From Agrobacterium vitis (GTDB taxonomy: Bacteria > Pseudomonadota > Alphaproteobacteria > Rhizobiales > Rhizobiaceae), in NCBI RefSeq assembly GCF_013337045.2, contig NZ_CP118259.1:2728001-2792000 (forward strand): DNA of 64,000 nucleotides. The letters run 5' to 3'. Position 1 is the stretch's first letter, and the number at the start of each line of letters is the position of its first letter. Of this stretch, positions 50,673-59,498 are shown in pieces. Below the pieces are notes generated by a model, which was not told the origin of the DNA, made no database searches, and saw only the letters and a program-made list of their open reading frames with translations. A program made the position numbers and the translations under genes.

Positions 50673-52037
50673 ATGGCAGTGTTTGACGAAAAATCCCGCC
50701 TGCCGCTGCTGGCGCTGGCCCTGTTGAGCCTGAGCTTTGCAGGCTTAGGCAGGGCGGCCCAGACATTGGCGGAAAACCCGAAACAGGCCCAAACCGGCGC
50801 ACCCGACCAGCTCAGTGCCGTCGCACAATTGGGCAAGGCGCTGTTTTTCGACCAAAGCCTGTCGGGCAGCGGCAAGATGTCCTGTGCCACGTGCCATGAC
50901 CCGGCCCATCATTACGCACCGGCCAATATGCAGGCGGTACAGATGGGCGGACCCGATCTCAACCTTCCGGGCATCCGCCCCGTGCCGAGCCTTGCCTACA
51001 AGATCGCCACGCCTGCCTTCTCGGTTGGAGCTGAAAATGCTGCCGAGGAGGCTCAGGAAGCCTCGCCGATGGCTGAAGCCTCCGGCACGGCGCTTGCCGC
51101 GCAAACCACGGTGATCGCCGGGCCGGTCGCTGGCCAACCTCTCGTCAAAGCCGTGGCTGCCGCCGACAATGCCGTTCCCCAGGGTGGCATGTTCTGGGAT
51201 GGACGCGCCGACAGTTTGGAAGACCAGGCGCTGGGGCCGCTTTTATCGCCGTTTGAAATGGCCAATAGCGATGCGCAGGCACTCTATGACAAAATCAAAG
51301 CCGGGTATGGCGCCCAGCTCACGGCCCTGTTCGGAAAGCAGGTCGCCGAGGACCAATCCATGGCCTTGTCGGAGATTGGTTTTGCCCTCGCCCGCTATCA
51401 GGTGGAAGACCCGTCCTTCCATTCTTATTCCAGCAAATACGATGCCTATCTGCGCGGACAGGCGCAGCTTACTCCGGCTGAGCAGCGTGGGCTCGCCTTG
51501 TTCGACGATCCGAAAAAGGGCAATTGCGCCTCCTGCCACCTGGACAAGAGGGGCGGCGATGGACAGATGCCGGCATTTACCGATTACGAATTCGAGGCGC
51601 TCGGAGTGCCGCGCAATTCTGATATTCCCGTCAATGCCGACAGGCTCTATTTCGATCTCGGCATTTGCGGGCCGATGCGCCATGACGAATTTTCCGCCCA
51701 GCCGCAAAATTGCGGGTTGTTCAAGACCCCGACCCTGCGCAATGTCGCCGAGCGCGGCGTGTATTTCCACAATGGCGTTTATCGCACGCTGGAGGAGGCC
51801 ACGCGCTTTTATGTGGCCCGGGACACCGATCCGGCCAGCATCTATCCGAAAAAATCGGATGGCAGCATCGACAAGTTCAACGACATGCCAGAAGCCTATC
51901 GCGGCAATATCGATGTGATCGATGCGCCCATGGACAGCAAGCCCGGCCAACCGCCCGCATTGAACGAGACGGAAATTAGCGATGTCGTGGCTTTTCTGAA
52001 AACACTGACGGATGGATGGGGTGCGCAGCAACACTAG
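50673..52037 (+). CDS. Di-haem cytochrome c peroxidase family protein
   Basis: A 454-residue exported protein of the CcpA/MauG family. A signal sequence (LALALLSLSFAGLGRAA) precedes two c-type haem sites, CATCH (about residue 72) and CASCH (about 289). The C-terminal region FKTPTLRNVAERGVYFHNGV is typical. The protein is longer than classical CcpA because of an Ala-rich insertion after the first haem (about residues 115-165). It likely reduces peroxide or oxidises another periplasmic partner. It lies on the same strand as the phosphoesterase gene but is separated from it by hairpins. Confidence 0.9.
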   Translation: MAVFDEKSRLPLLALALLSLSFAGLGRAAQTLAENPKQAQTGAPDQLSAVAQLGKALFFDQSLSGSGKMSCATCHDPAHHYAPANMQAVQMGGPDLNLPGIRPVPSLAYKIATPAFSVGAENAAEEAQEASPMAEASGTALAAQTTVIAGPVAGQPLVKAVAAADNAVPQGGMFWDGRADSLEDQALGPLLSPFEMANSDAQALYDKIKAGYGAQLTALFGKQVAEDQSMALSEIGFALARYQVEDPSFHSYSSKYDAYLRGQAQLTPAEQRGLALFDDPKKGNCASCHLDKRGGDGQMPAFTDYEFEALGVPRNSDIPVNADRLYFDLGICGPMRHDEFSAQPQNCGLFKTPTLRNVAERGVYFHNGVYRTLEEATRFYVARDTDPASIYPKKSDGSIDKFNDMPEAYRGNIDVIDAPMDSKPGQPPALNETEISDVVAFLKTLTDGWGAQQH

Positions 52038-52096
52038 GCCGCCGCTCTATATTGCTGCGCACCATCCTCGGTCTTACAGTCTATCCAATAATCGCC

Positions 52097-52196
52097 GCTG
52101 GCCGGCTGCAAATGGCAATTTCTGCGCTTCCGGTACTCACGTACTTTACGTACGCTCCGTTCCGGTTCTCGAAATCACCATTTTCGCCAGGCCAGC
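52097..52196. repeat. 100-bp imperfect palindrome
   Basis: Arms begin GCTGGCC and end GGCCAGC and pair imperfectly through AATGGCAATTTC / GAAATCACCATT and CTTCCGG / CCGGTTC to a centre CGTACTTTACGTACG. It lies between the peroxidase and acetyltransferase genes, which converge. The design is that of a dispersed rhizobial intergenic palindrome. Confidence 0.7.
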
Positions 52197-52242
52197 AGCA
52201 ATTCTTGAACAGACTGGGACCGAGGACGTATTCAAAGACTGC

Positions 52243-52833
52243 TTATGCCGCCTTGCGACGGGCAGGTGCGGTCAGCTTGCGGCCAGAAGCTGAGATCATG
52301 CCGACAGCGCCGTCCAGCCAGCCGTGGATCAGTTCCAGCGCCAGGAAACGGTCGCGGGCAAAGGGGCCCGGCATGACAAGATGCATGGTTTTCGCGGCAA
52401 AAAAGCCGAAGCGCTCGTAGTAAGCGGCATCGCCGACCAGCAGCACAGCGCCATGACCACGGGTCTTGGCTTCCATCAGGGCAGCGCGCATCAGTTGCGA
52501 GCCAACGCCCTTGCCTTCATGCGCGGCATCGACGGCCAGCGGCCCGAGAAGCAGCGCATCGATAACCTGGCCTTCGGCATTGACGCCAGCCTCAATATTC
52601 CACAGGCGCACAGTGCCGATCACATGGCCCTTGCGGTCACGCGCCACCAGCGCCAGCCCTTCGGCAGGCAAACGGCCACGGCGGATCTTTTCAGACGACT
52701 TCGTGCGGCGGTCCGGCCCCATGGCACGGTCCAGCAATGCCTCGCGCGCCACGACATCGGCGGGGGTTTCCGCATCGATCTTGAAAGCGGGCTGCGCAAA
52801 AAAAGCGCGCACGGTGTTGATAACAGCGGTCAT
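52243..52833 (-). CDS. GNAT family N-acetyltransferase
   Basis: A 196-residue acetyltransferase. The acetyl-CoA loop is in LGPLAVDAAHEGKGVGSQLM, followed by GHGAVLLVGDAAYYERFGF. ATG 52833 has a very strong AGGAGG site. It lies downstream of ornithine decarboxylase on the same strand, an arrangement also found in other Rhizobiaceae, so a polyamine or amino-acid substrate is possible but unproven. Confidence 0.92.
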   Translation of the reverse strand: MTAVINTVRAFFAQPAFKIDAETPADVVAREALLDRAMGPDRRTKSSEKIRRGRLPAEGLALVARDRKGHVIGTVRLWNIEAGVNAEGQVIDALLLGPLAVDAAHEGKGVGSQLMRAALMEAKTRGHGAVLLVGDAAYYERFGFFAAKTMHLVMPGPFARDRFLALELIHGWLDGAVGMISASGRKLTAPARRKAA

Positions 52834-52906
52834 GGCGACCTCCTGTGCAAAGAGCGTAAATGGTGAGAGAGCAATCCTGCCGGGCTATTCTGCCCGGCGG
52901 GATAGA

Positions 52907-52950
52907 GCATTTCCAGCAAAAGCGTGGCGCGGTTTTGCGCCCGGAAATGC
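52907..52950. repeat. Palindrome between ornithine decarboxylase and the acetyltransferase gene
   Basis: Arms GCATTTCC / GGAAATGC enclose GCAAAAGCGTGGCGCGG and TTTTGCGC, a variant of the AAAAGTG/CGGTTTT family. Just beside it at 52874-52903 is a strong hairpin with arms GCCGGGC / GCCCGGC. Together they could terminate or process the decarboxylase mRNA. Confidence 0.8.
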
Positions 52951-52964
52951 GAAAATACTCTTGT

Positions 52965-54098
52965 TCAGATCACATAGGCTTTCAGCGGTTCGAAACCGTT
53001 GAAGGCCACCGCCGAATAGGTGGTGGTATAGGCGCCGGTGCCTTCGATCAACACGTCGTCGCCGATGGTCAGCGACAGCGGCAGCGGATACATGTTCTTC
53101 TCGTACATGACATCAGCGCTGTCGCAGGTCGGGCCAGCCAACACGCAAGGCTCCATTTCGTCGCCGTCATGGGCCGTGCGGATCGGGTAACGGATCGCTT
53201 CGTCCATGGTTTCCGCCAGGCCGCCGAACTTGCCAATATCAAGGAACACCCAGCGATGGGCGTCATTGTCGGACTTCTTCGAGATCAGCACCACTTCTGC
53301 CTTGATCACACCGGCATTGCCCACCATGCCGCGACCCGGCTCAATGATGGTCTGCGGAATGTTGTTGCCGAAGTGCTTCTTCAGCGAGGCGTTGATGGCC
53401 TGGCCATAGGCTTCGGCAGACGGAATGTCGCGCAGGTACTTGGTCGGAAAACCACCGCCCATGTTGACCATTTGCAGGTAGATGCCCTGCTTGGCCAGCT
53501 GTGCGAAAACCCGCTTGGCATCGCCCAGCGCTGCATCCCAGGCATCGACCTTGGTCATCTGCGATCCGACATGGAAGGACACGCCGAAGCTTTCCAGACC
53601 ATGCTGGTGGGCATAGACCAGAACGTCGACGGCCATCTGCGGCACGCAGCCGAACTTGCGCGACAAAGGCCATTCGGCACCGTCACCATCGGTCAGGACG
53701 CGGCAGAACACCCGGGCGCCGGGGGCGGCACGGGCGATCTTTTCGACTTCCTCATGGCTATCGACGGCAAACAGGTTGATGCCGAGCGCATGCGCCTTGG
53801 CAATATCCCGTTCCTTCTTGATGGTGTTGCCAAACGAAATCCGCTGGGCGGTCGCACCGGCAGCCAGCGCCATTTCGATTTCAGCCACGGAGGCGCAATC
53901 GAAGTTGGAGCCGAGCGATGCGAGCAGCGACAGGATTGCCGGCTCCGGGTTTGCCTTGACGGCATAATAGATGGCGCTGTCTGGCAGGGCGTGGCGGAAT
54001 GCGCCATAATTATCGCGCACGACATCAAGGTCCACGACGAGGCAAGGGCCTTCAGGACGCTGGGTGTTGATGAAGTCGAGGATGCGGGCGGTGGTCAT
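52965..54098 (-). CDS. Ornithine/lysine decarboxylase, fold type III
   Basis: A 377-residue PLP enzyme of the alanine-racemase-like eukaryotic ODC type. The PLP lysine is in YYAVKANPEPAIL (about residue 51), the phosphate-binding glycines in MGGGFPTKY, and the substrate region in AGPTCDSADVMY. It makes putrescine or cadaverine. ATG 54098 gives the normal length; the longer frame includes the leader RNA. It lies behind a long structured leader of the type known before such genes in Alphaproteobacteria, indicating RNA-level control. Confidence 0.95.
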   Translation of the reverse strand: MTTARILDFINTQRPEGPCLVVDLDVVRDNYGAFRHALPDSAIYYAVKANPEPAILSLLASLGSNFDCASVAEIEMALAAGATAQRISFGNTIKKERDIAKAHALGINLFAVDSHEEVEKIARAAPGARVFCRVLTDGDGAEWPLSRKFGCVPQMAVDVLVYAHQHGLESFGVSFHVGSQMTKVDAWDAALGDAKRVFAQLAKQGIYLQMVNMGGGFPTKYLRDIPSAEAYGQAINASLKKHFGNNIPQTIIEPGRGMVGNAGVIKAEVVLISKKSDNDAHRWVFLDIGKFGGLAETMDEAIRYPIRTAHDGDEMEPCVLAGPTCDSADVMYEKNMYPLPLSLTIGDDVLIEGTGAYTTTYSAVAFNGFEPLKAYVI

Positions 54099-54104
54099 GG
54101 CGAT

Positions 54105-54480
54105 CCCTTCCATAGTAAAAAGGTTACCGGAACCCAAAAAGTTCCGGATGGACAAAGTGCGCCGAGACCTCGCTCGAAACCAGTCGGTGGAGACACTGGT
54201 ACCGTACGAACGCTCTAACGCGGGCGATGGATCAACGCCCTCTTGCCTGAGAGCATCAATCCGCTTTGTCTGCCATGGATTGGTTGGGGAACCCGACCGC
54301 ACTTCCGGCAATGATGGTGTGCCTCTTCAGTGACCCCGGCTGATGGAAAGCCGGCAGAGACTAGAAAGGCCCGCACCGTCGTTGCTTCAAGGTGTCCTCG
54401 CATTTCCCGGTTGGCCGGGATAACGACTGGAGGGGTTAATTCCAGGTACCTTACCGATTTCCTCACCACATCGAGGATCG
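54105..54480 (-). ncRNA. Candidate speF-type leader RNA of ornithine decarboxylase
   Basis: The leader before the decarboxylase start contains several stems: CCCGG/CCGGG (54406-54419), CCGGCT/AGCCGG (54336-54354), CCAGT/ACTGG (54180-54199), and CCGGAAC/GTTCCGG (54127-54147). The last is followed on the minus strand by a run of five T at 54121-54117, like an attenuator. The speF RNA motif is known upstream of these genes in Alphaproteobacteria and is several hundred bases long. The identification rests on position and structure, not on a covariance match. The boundaries are approximate. Confidence 0.55.
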
Positions 54481-54646
54481 GCGGACACCCACAGGCACGT
54501 GCGACTTTGGGCAACACCGAAATAAGAAAACTTGCCGTCATAATCAAGCGGTTTTTGCAAGCCCGCTTCATTTTTTTATATGTTTTATTATTGAACGAAG
54601 TGAGACTATTGTTCACCACCTATCCAAACAACCCGAAGAGGCCCTC

Positions 54647-55576
54647 TTGGACACCCTGACCCGCATCCGCGCCTTCATCGATGTCGTTGAAGCGGAAGGC
54701 TTTTCTGCCGCCGCCCGCAAGACCGGGCGCTCCAAGGCGCTGCTGTCAAAATATGTCCGCGAGCTGGAGGACGAGTTGGGGGCGCTGCTTCTCAATCGCA
54801 CCACACGGCAGTTCTCCATGACCGAGGCCGGTCACACCTATTATCGCAGCGCCGCCGACATCCTGAAAGAGATCGACAATCTGGCCGATCTGGTGCGCGA
54901 GAACAATGTCGGCATCAGCGGCAAGATTCGCATCACCGTGCCACGCAGCTTCACAGACGCCGAAGTTGGTCAGTCGCTGATCGATTTTGCCCTGCAACAT
55001 CCCGATCTTTCCATCGAGATCGTTGCCGAGGACCGATTCGTTGACCTGATCGAGGAAGGCTTCGACTTGGCGATCCGTGTCACCAAGCTGGAGGATTCGG
55101 GGATGATTGCCCGCAAGCTGGCAGATTTCAGAAGCTACGCCTGCGCCAGCCCGGTTTTTCTGGAGAAACATGGCCCCCTCACCCATCCGCAGGATCTGTC
55201 CAGGGTGCCGGTACTGATCGATACCAATACGCGGGGGCACAACAGCCTGCGCCTGCGCCAGCCGGATGGCGAGGCCTTTACCGTCAACATTTCCGGGCCG
55301 CTGGAGGTCAACAGTCCCCAGACCACGCTGCGCGGCGCACTTTCCGGGCTCGGCATCGCCCTGCTGCCGGATTTTGTCGCCCGCAGGCATATCGAAAGCG
55401 GCGCATTGATTTCGATATTCGAGGATTACATGCCCTCCGGCAGCGGGATCTATGCGGTCTACCCGCATCGCCGCTACCTGCCCGCCAAGGTGCGCGCCCT
55501 GGTGGACTTCATGCACAATTGGTTCAAACGCAATGGCACATGCCAGCCCAAGCAAGCGCCGCCGCCTTCGGAGTGA
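54647..55576 (+). CDS. LysR family transcriptional regulator
   Basis: A 309-residue regulator with the LysR HTH (FIDVVEAEGFSAAARKTGRS, ALLSKYVRELEDELGALLLN) and a type 2 periplasmic-binding-like effector domain. The start is probably TTG 54647, with GAAGAG 6 bases upstream, because MDTLTRIRAFIDVVE is the usual family N-terminus and no ATG is suitable. It is divergent from ornithine decarboxylase across 548 bases; whether it regulates it is unknown. Confidence 0.92.
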   Translation: MDTLTRIRAFIDVVEAEGFSAAARKTGRSKALLSKYVRELEDELGALLLNRTTRQFSMTEAGHTYYRSAADILKEIDNLADLVRENNVGISGKIRITVPRSFTDAEVGQSLIDFALQHPDLSIEIVAEDRFVDLIEEGFDLAIRVTKLEDSGMIARKLADFRSYACASPVFLEKHGPLTHPQDLSRVPVLIDTNTRGHNSLRLRQPDGEAFTVNISGPLEVNSPQTTLRGALSGLGIALLPDFVARRHIESGALISIFEDYMPSGSGIYAVYPHRRYLPAKVRALVDFMHNWFKRNGTCQPKQAPPPSE

Positions 55577-55784
55577 AGACCGGCAGGTGCCAGTTTCATC
55601 AAGCACCGCCCTCTTCACTTTTCCGAGGCAAAAGTCGGCGGCCCTATTTCCGTCCTATTGCTTGGCCACCACAGACCATGAATATAGATGTCATGCGTCC
55701 ATGCGGCGCTGGCAGCGCAGCGCCTCCTCTCTGTTTCATCATGGCTCGCTGTCGCACTCAATATAGGCAGCGGTTAGGGCGCAG

Positions 55785-56444
55785 ATGAACATAGCAAGAC
55801 CTCTTCTTCTCGCCGGTTTTCTTGTCGCAGGGTTTCTGGGCCTTTCAGCGCCCTCGGCCTTTGCCCATCCGCATGTGTTCGTCCAGGCCCGACTGGAAGT
55901 GGTGGCGGGCGCGGACAATACCATCAAGGAATTGCGCAATACCTGGCGCTTCGACGAGGTGTTTTCCTCCAGCGTCATGCTGGATTTCGACAAGAACGGC
56001 GACCTGAAGCTCGACCATAGCGAGTTGCAGGATATCGCCAACACGATCAGAAGCTCGCTTGGCGACTATGGCTATTTCACCTTTATCAGTGCCAGCGGCG
56101 CGACCGTCAACGTCGCCAAGCCGCAGGTGTTCAACGCCGATTATAAAGACAATCAATTGCTGGTGTTCTTTATCGTCAAGCCGGACAAGCCCATTCCGAT
56201 CAAGGGCAATCTCAGCTTCGGCGTCCATGATCCGACCCTTTATACCGCCATCGACTTCAAGCAGGACGGCGACATCGTCGAGACCGGCGACGCGCTGAAG
56301 AAATGCAAGCGCACCGTGGTCCGGCCCAATCCCGATGACGTGATCAAGCAAAACCAGGCCAGCCTGACCGAAGCCTTCTTCAACGATCCGACCGGCACCG
56401 ACATGGGCAAGCTGTTTGCAACGAGGCTGGATCTGGCATGCTGA
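55785..56444 (+). CDS. DUF1007 family periplasmic protein
   Basis: A 219-residue precursor with a signal peptide (PLLLAGFLVAGFLGLSAPSA) and the family motif AHPHVFVQARLEVV right after the cleavage site, with RFDEVFSSSVMLDFDKNGD. The HPH triad could bind metal. The gene overlaps the NicO-type transporter gene by seven bases, an operon commonly seen in nickel/cobalt homeostasis, so it is likely a periplasmic metal-handling partner. Confidence 0.9.
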   Translation: MNIARPLLLAGFLVAGFLGLSAPSAFAHPHVFVQARLEVVAGADNTIKELRNTWRFDEVFSSSVMLDFDKNGDLKLDHSELQDIANTIRSSLGDYGYFTFISASGATVNVAKPQVFNADYKDNQLLVFFIVKPDKPIPIKGNLSFGVHDPTLYTAIDFKQDGDIVETGDALKKCKRTVVRPNPDDVIKQNQASLTEAFFNDPTGTDMGKLFATRLDLAC

Positions 56445-57592
56445 CGCATCGACGGGTTTCAAGGACCGCTCTGCTTGTTGCTGTCGCTCTTGCCGTGGCA
56501 TTGCCTGCGACATTCTCCGCCACATTGGCCCATGCAGGCTCGCCGCTCGGCATCGGCACCGCCGAACCGTCCTTTCAGATGGACGGGCCGTTGGCCGGGG
56601 TGATGCTATGGATCAACACCCATCAACAGGCCTTCTACCGGGCGCTGACCGAGGCGCTGCGCGGCATGCGTGACGATCCCCACCAGCTCTGGGTCTTGAT
56701 CGGCCTGTCCTTTGCTTACGGCGTGTTTCATGCCGCCGGCCCCGGCCACGGCAAGGCGGTGATCTCGTCCTATATGGTCGCCAATGAGCTGGAGCTGAAG
56801 CGCGGCATTGCCATTTCCATCGCCTCTTCGATTTTGCAGGCCATCGTCGCCATCGTCACGGTGGGCGTGATGTTTCTCGTCCTGCGCGGCAGCGGCATTA
56901 CCCTCACACGGGCAACCGACGCCATGGAAGCCGCCAGTTTCGCGCTGGTCGTCGCCTTCGGGGTCTGGTTGCTGGTCCGCAAGCTGAGCGAGATTTTCCG
57001 GCATCGCCAGCCTATGCCGGTCCTTGCCTTTTCCGGCGGGAGTACGGGAGAGATGCCATCGGGCGGCGTAACCGCTGGCCTGTTCGATGCGCCGCAGCCA
57101 GTTGGTACAAAATCCGCATCGTCTTCAGCCACCGGCCTGCGCTTCCAGGCCGATGCAGCCGATAGCGACCGATATTTACCGCGTGAGGGCGAAATCTGCG
57201 TGGATTGCGGCCGCAGCCATCTGCCGTCGCCAGCCATGGTCGGCGCCGAGCATTTCAGCATCAAGGAAGCCTGGTCGGCCATTGTCGCCGTTGGCCTTCG
57301 CCCCTGTTCTGGCGCGCTGCTGGTCATGACCTTCGCCATGCTGAACCAACTTTATTTAGGCGGTATTCTATCGGTCTTCGCCATGGCGGCGGGAACCGCG
57401 ATCACCGTCTCGGCGCTCGCCATCGCTGCCGTCGGTGCCAAGGGTCTGGCGGTGCGGCTGGCGGGCAATGGCTCCCATACCGCCTACCGCGTCGGCATGG
57501 CCATCGAGATCGGCGGCGCGTTGTTCATCATCCTGGTCGGCAGCCTGCTACTGGCCGCCTCCTTGCAAGGCTATCACCTGTCATCCGGGTGA
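56438..57592 (+). CDS. Nickel/cobalt efflux transporter (NicO/RcnA family)
   Basis: A 384-residue membrane protein with a signal-like N-terminus and about six helices. The NicO signature is FHAAGPGHGKAVISSYMVAN, and the second signature is VGLRPCSGALLVMTFAM. A long hydrophilic loop (about residues 190-275) contains GEICVDCGRSH, a CxxC motif that may bind metal. The family exports Ni or Co. It is coupled to the DUF1007 gene by overlap. It converges with a small membrane protein gene on the other strand, overlapping by 19 bases. Confidence 0.9.
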   Translation: MLTHRRVSRTALLVAVALAVALPATFSATLAHAGSPLGIGTAEPSFQMDGPLAGVMLWINTHQQAFYRALTEALRGMRDDPHQLWVLIGLSFAYGVFHAAGPGHGKAVISSYMVANELELKRGIAISIASSILQAIVAIVTVGVMFLVLRGSGITLTRATDAMEAASFALVVAFGVWLLVRKLSEIFRHRQPMPVLAFSGGSTGEMPSGGVTAGLFDAPQPVGTKSASSSATGLRFQADAADSDRYLPREGEICVDCGRSHLPSPAMVGAEHFSIKEAWSAIVAVGLRPCSGALLVMTFAMLNQLYLGGILSVFAMAAGTAITVSALAIAAVGAKGLAVRLAGNGSHTAYRVGMAIEIGGALFIILVGSLLLAASLQGYHLSSG

Positions 57593-57786
57593 CGCCGCTG
57601 ATAGCGCGCCCGGAGCCAGAAGATCAGGAAAAACGACAGCAGCACCAGAGAGCCGACCGCAGCGGCCAGAAGCGGCGAAAACTGCCCGATCCACAGGACC
57701 AGATTGGGCAGGAACACCATGGCCAATCCGAAGCCAAGAATGATCAGGCCAGCGGCAATCGCCGAATTCTTATCGCGCGGGCTCAT
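57574..57786 (-). CDS. Small two-helix membrane protein
   Basis: A 70-residue protein with two hydrophobic helices (AIAAGLIILGFGLAMVFLPN and LAAAVGSLVLLSFFLIFWL) and a basic C-terminus (RARYQRRHPDD). Its start overlaps the stop of the upstream acetyltransferase gene as ATGA, which supports translation. It is of unknown function. Confidence 0.7.
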   Translation of the reverse strand: MSPRDKNSAIAAGLIILGFGLAMVFLPNLVLWIGQFSPLLAAAVGSLVLLSFFLIFWLRARYQRRHPDDR

Positions 57787-58472
57787 GTCGCAGACCTCAG
57801 AGCGGCGCGAATATCCTCAAGCCGCTGTTTCTGATGGCCGTCAGCACCGAAATTGTCAGGATCAAGCCAAGCCTCGAACCCGGCTTTGACGAGAGGCCAA
57901 TCGGCATCGATGATCGAGAACCAAGCGGTATCGCGGTTGTTTCCCTTGGAAATCATGTGCTGGCGAAACACGCCCTCGAAGGTGAAGCCATAGCGGCGCG
58001 CCGTGATCTTGCTCGGCTCGTTGTCATTATGGCATTTCCACTCGTAGCGCCGATAGCGCAGATCCTCGAACACATGTCTGGCCAGCAGATAATGCGCCTC
58101 GCTCGATAGGGCAGAACGTTTCATCGCCGGGCCATGCGCAACCGAGCCGACTTCAATCACGCCGTTTTTAGGATCGGGTCGCATCAGGCTGGCCATGCCG
58201 ACAATGGACCCATCGGCTTTCGAGCGGAAGATATGGGTGATCAGGCTGCCACTGGCATTGGCGCCCTCCAGCCAGTCGCCGAAAACCTCGATACCGGAAA
58301 AATCGTCATTGGGAAAATAGCGCAGCGCCTGATTGACGGCATCGCCACCGCCAAGCCCGGCCCACAGATCCGACAGATGCTGTTCACGGACAAAGGGCTC
58401 GACCAGTACATAATGGCCTTCAAGCCGCACTGGCGCTGGTGCCGCAACGCGATAGGTCTTCAGATCCTGCAT
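57783..58472 (-). CDS. GNAT family acetyltransferase (RimJ/RimL-like)
   Basis: A 229-residue protein of the RimJ/RimL-like acetyltransferase group. Typical stretches are VRLEGHYVLVEPF, IVGMASLMRPDPKNGVIEVG, and RRYEWKCHNDNEPSKITARR with YGFTFEGVFRQHMI. ATG 58472 follows GGGGGC; the longer frame from 58493 has no such site. The substrate is unknown. Translation is coupled to a small membrane protein by overlap. Confidence 0.9.
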   Translation of the reverse strand: MQDLKTYRVAAPAPVRLEGHYVLVEPFVREQHLSDLWAGLGGGDAVNQALRYFPNDDFSGIEVFGDWLEGANASGSLITHIFRSKADGSIVGMASLMRPDPKNGVIEVGSVAHGPAMKRSALSSEAHYLLARHVFEDLRYRRYEWKCHNDNEPSKITARRYGFTFEGVFRQHMISKGNNRDTAWFSIIDADWPLVKAGFEAWLDPDNFGADGHQKQRLEDIRAALRSAT

Positions 58473-58565
58473 GATGCCCCCTGTTCGTATCACAGGTCAG
58501 GATTATGCCAGCCGTAACGGGAAGGCAACGGCGATTTCCGCCATTGCTTTTGTTGGGCGTCAGTC

Positions 58566-59270
58566 TCAGCCAGCCGGTGTCTCGACCTTGGCCGCCGCAA
58601 CCGTCGCCTCGATATGGTCGATCAATCCATCGGCAAGACCGAGGCGTCCGGCCAGCAGGTCGAGATAGCCACGCTCGGCCCTCGTATCGGGATCGATGGT
58701 CAAGCGCGAGGCCGTATAGAGTTCGACCTTCTGTTCCTCGGTGCGGGCAGCAGCCACCAGCGCATCGAGATCGGTCGGATTGTCCAGTTCTGCACGAATA
58801 AAAGCCTCCGCCTCATCGCCGAGTTCCTCGACATGCAGTTTTTCCATGATATTGGCGCGCTCGCCTGCGTCGATATGGCCATCGGCCTTCGCCGCTGCAA
58901 TCATCGCCTTGATCAGGGTGAGCGCGAAATCATTGCTGAGCGAGGTTGCCGGATCAAAGCCGGAATTTTCCGGTGGAGCCGGCAGTTCCGGCAGGGCACG
59001 CAGCTCTTCCGGGGCCTTGCCGGACTGGTAATTGCGATAGGCGCGGTAGCCGAGACCAGCCACCAGCGCCAGGCCGCCGACTTTCAGCGCGCCTCCGGCC
59101 AGCGACCGTCCGGTCTTGGTGCCGAGCAGCACGGACACCAGCGCGCCGGTCTTCCAGGGATTGGACTTGGCATAGCCTGCGGCGTCATCACCCCTCTTGC
59201 GAACAGAGCCGCCGATGCCCGGGATCTGCGATCCCAGAAACTGCGTGAGGAGCTTTTTGGCGTCGATCAT
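58566..59270 (-). CDS. DUF533 family protein with TerB-like domain
   Basis: A 234-residue protein. The N-terminal half has a Gly-rich hydrophobic segment (SLAGGALKVGGLALVAGLGY). The C-terminal half from about residue 115 is the TerB-like all-helical domain (ALTLIKAMIAAAKADGHIDA, GERANIMEKL). This matches DUF533 proteins, which are probably inner-membrane associated. The function is unknown; tellurite links are by fold only. It ends 93 bases before the acetyltransferase start and is not obviously in an operon. Confidence 0.88.
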   Translation of the reverse strand: MIDAKKLLTQFLGSQIPGIGGSVRKRGDDAAGYAKSNPWKTGALVSVLLGTKTGRSLAGGALKVGGLALVAGLGYRAYRNYQSGKAPEELRALPELPAPPENSGFDPATSLSNDFALTLIKAMIAAAKADGHIDAGERANIMEKLHVEELGDEAEAFIRAELDNPTDLDALVAAARTEEQKVELYTASRLTIDPDTRAERGYLDLLAGRLGLADGLIDHIEATVAAAKVETPAG

Positions 59271-59421
59271 TCTCTTCTCCCTAATATTTCAGCTAGAAGA
59301 GAGATAGGAACGCCCGCGCCCTTTCCCAAGACGCAGACGTCAAATTACGACATTTATGCCGCCGTTCCCAGCTTATAGACGGCTCGAAGATGCTGACGCA
59401 TCCTCGCCTGATAAGAGTTTC

Positions 59422-59456
59422 GAATATCTCAAATGCATCAAGGGCATGAGATATTC
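59422..59456. repeat. Inverted repeat downstream of eda
   Basis: GAATATCTC / GAGATATTC (9 bp) with an inner ATGC / GCAT pair and a seven-base loop. It lies ten bases from the eda terminator hairpin and may act with it. Confidence 0.7.
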
Positions 59457-59465
59457 AAAAGTGGT

Positions 59466-59498
59466 ATACGAAGAGTCATTTTCAATGACTCTTCGTAT
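59466..59498 (-). terminator. Terminator hairpin of eda
   Basis: A perfect 15-bp stem, ATACGAAGAGTCATT / AATGACTCTTCGTAT, with a three-base loop; its distal arm shares one base with the eda stop codon. A weak T-run follows on the minus strand. Confidence 0.75.
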
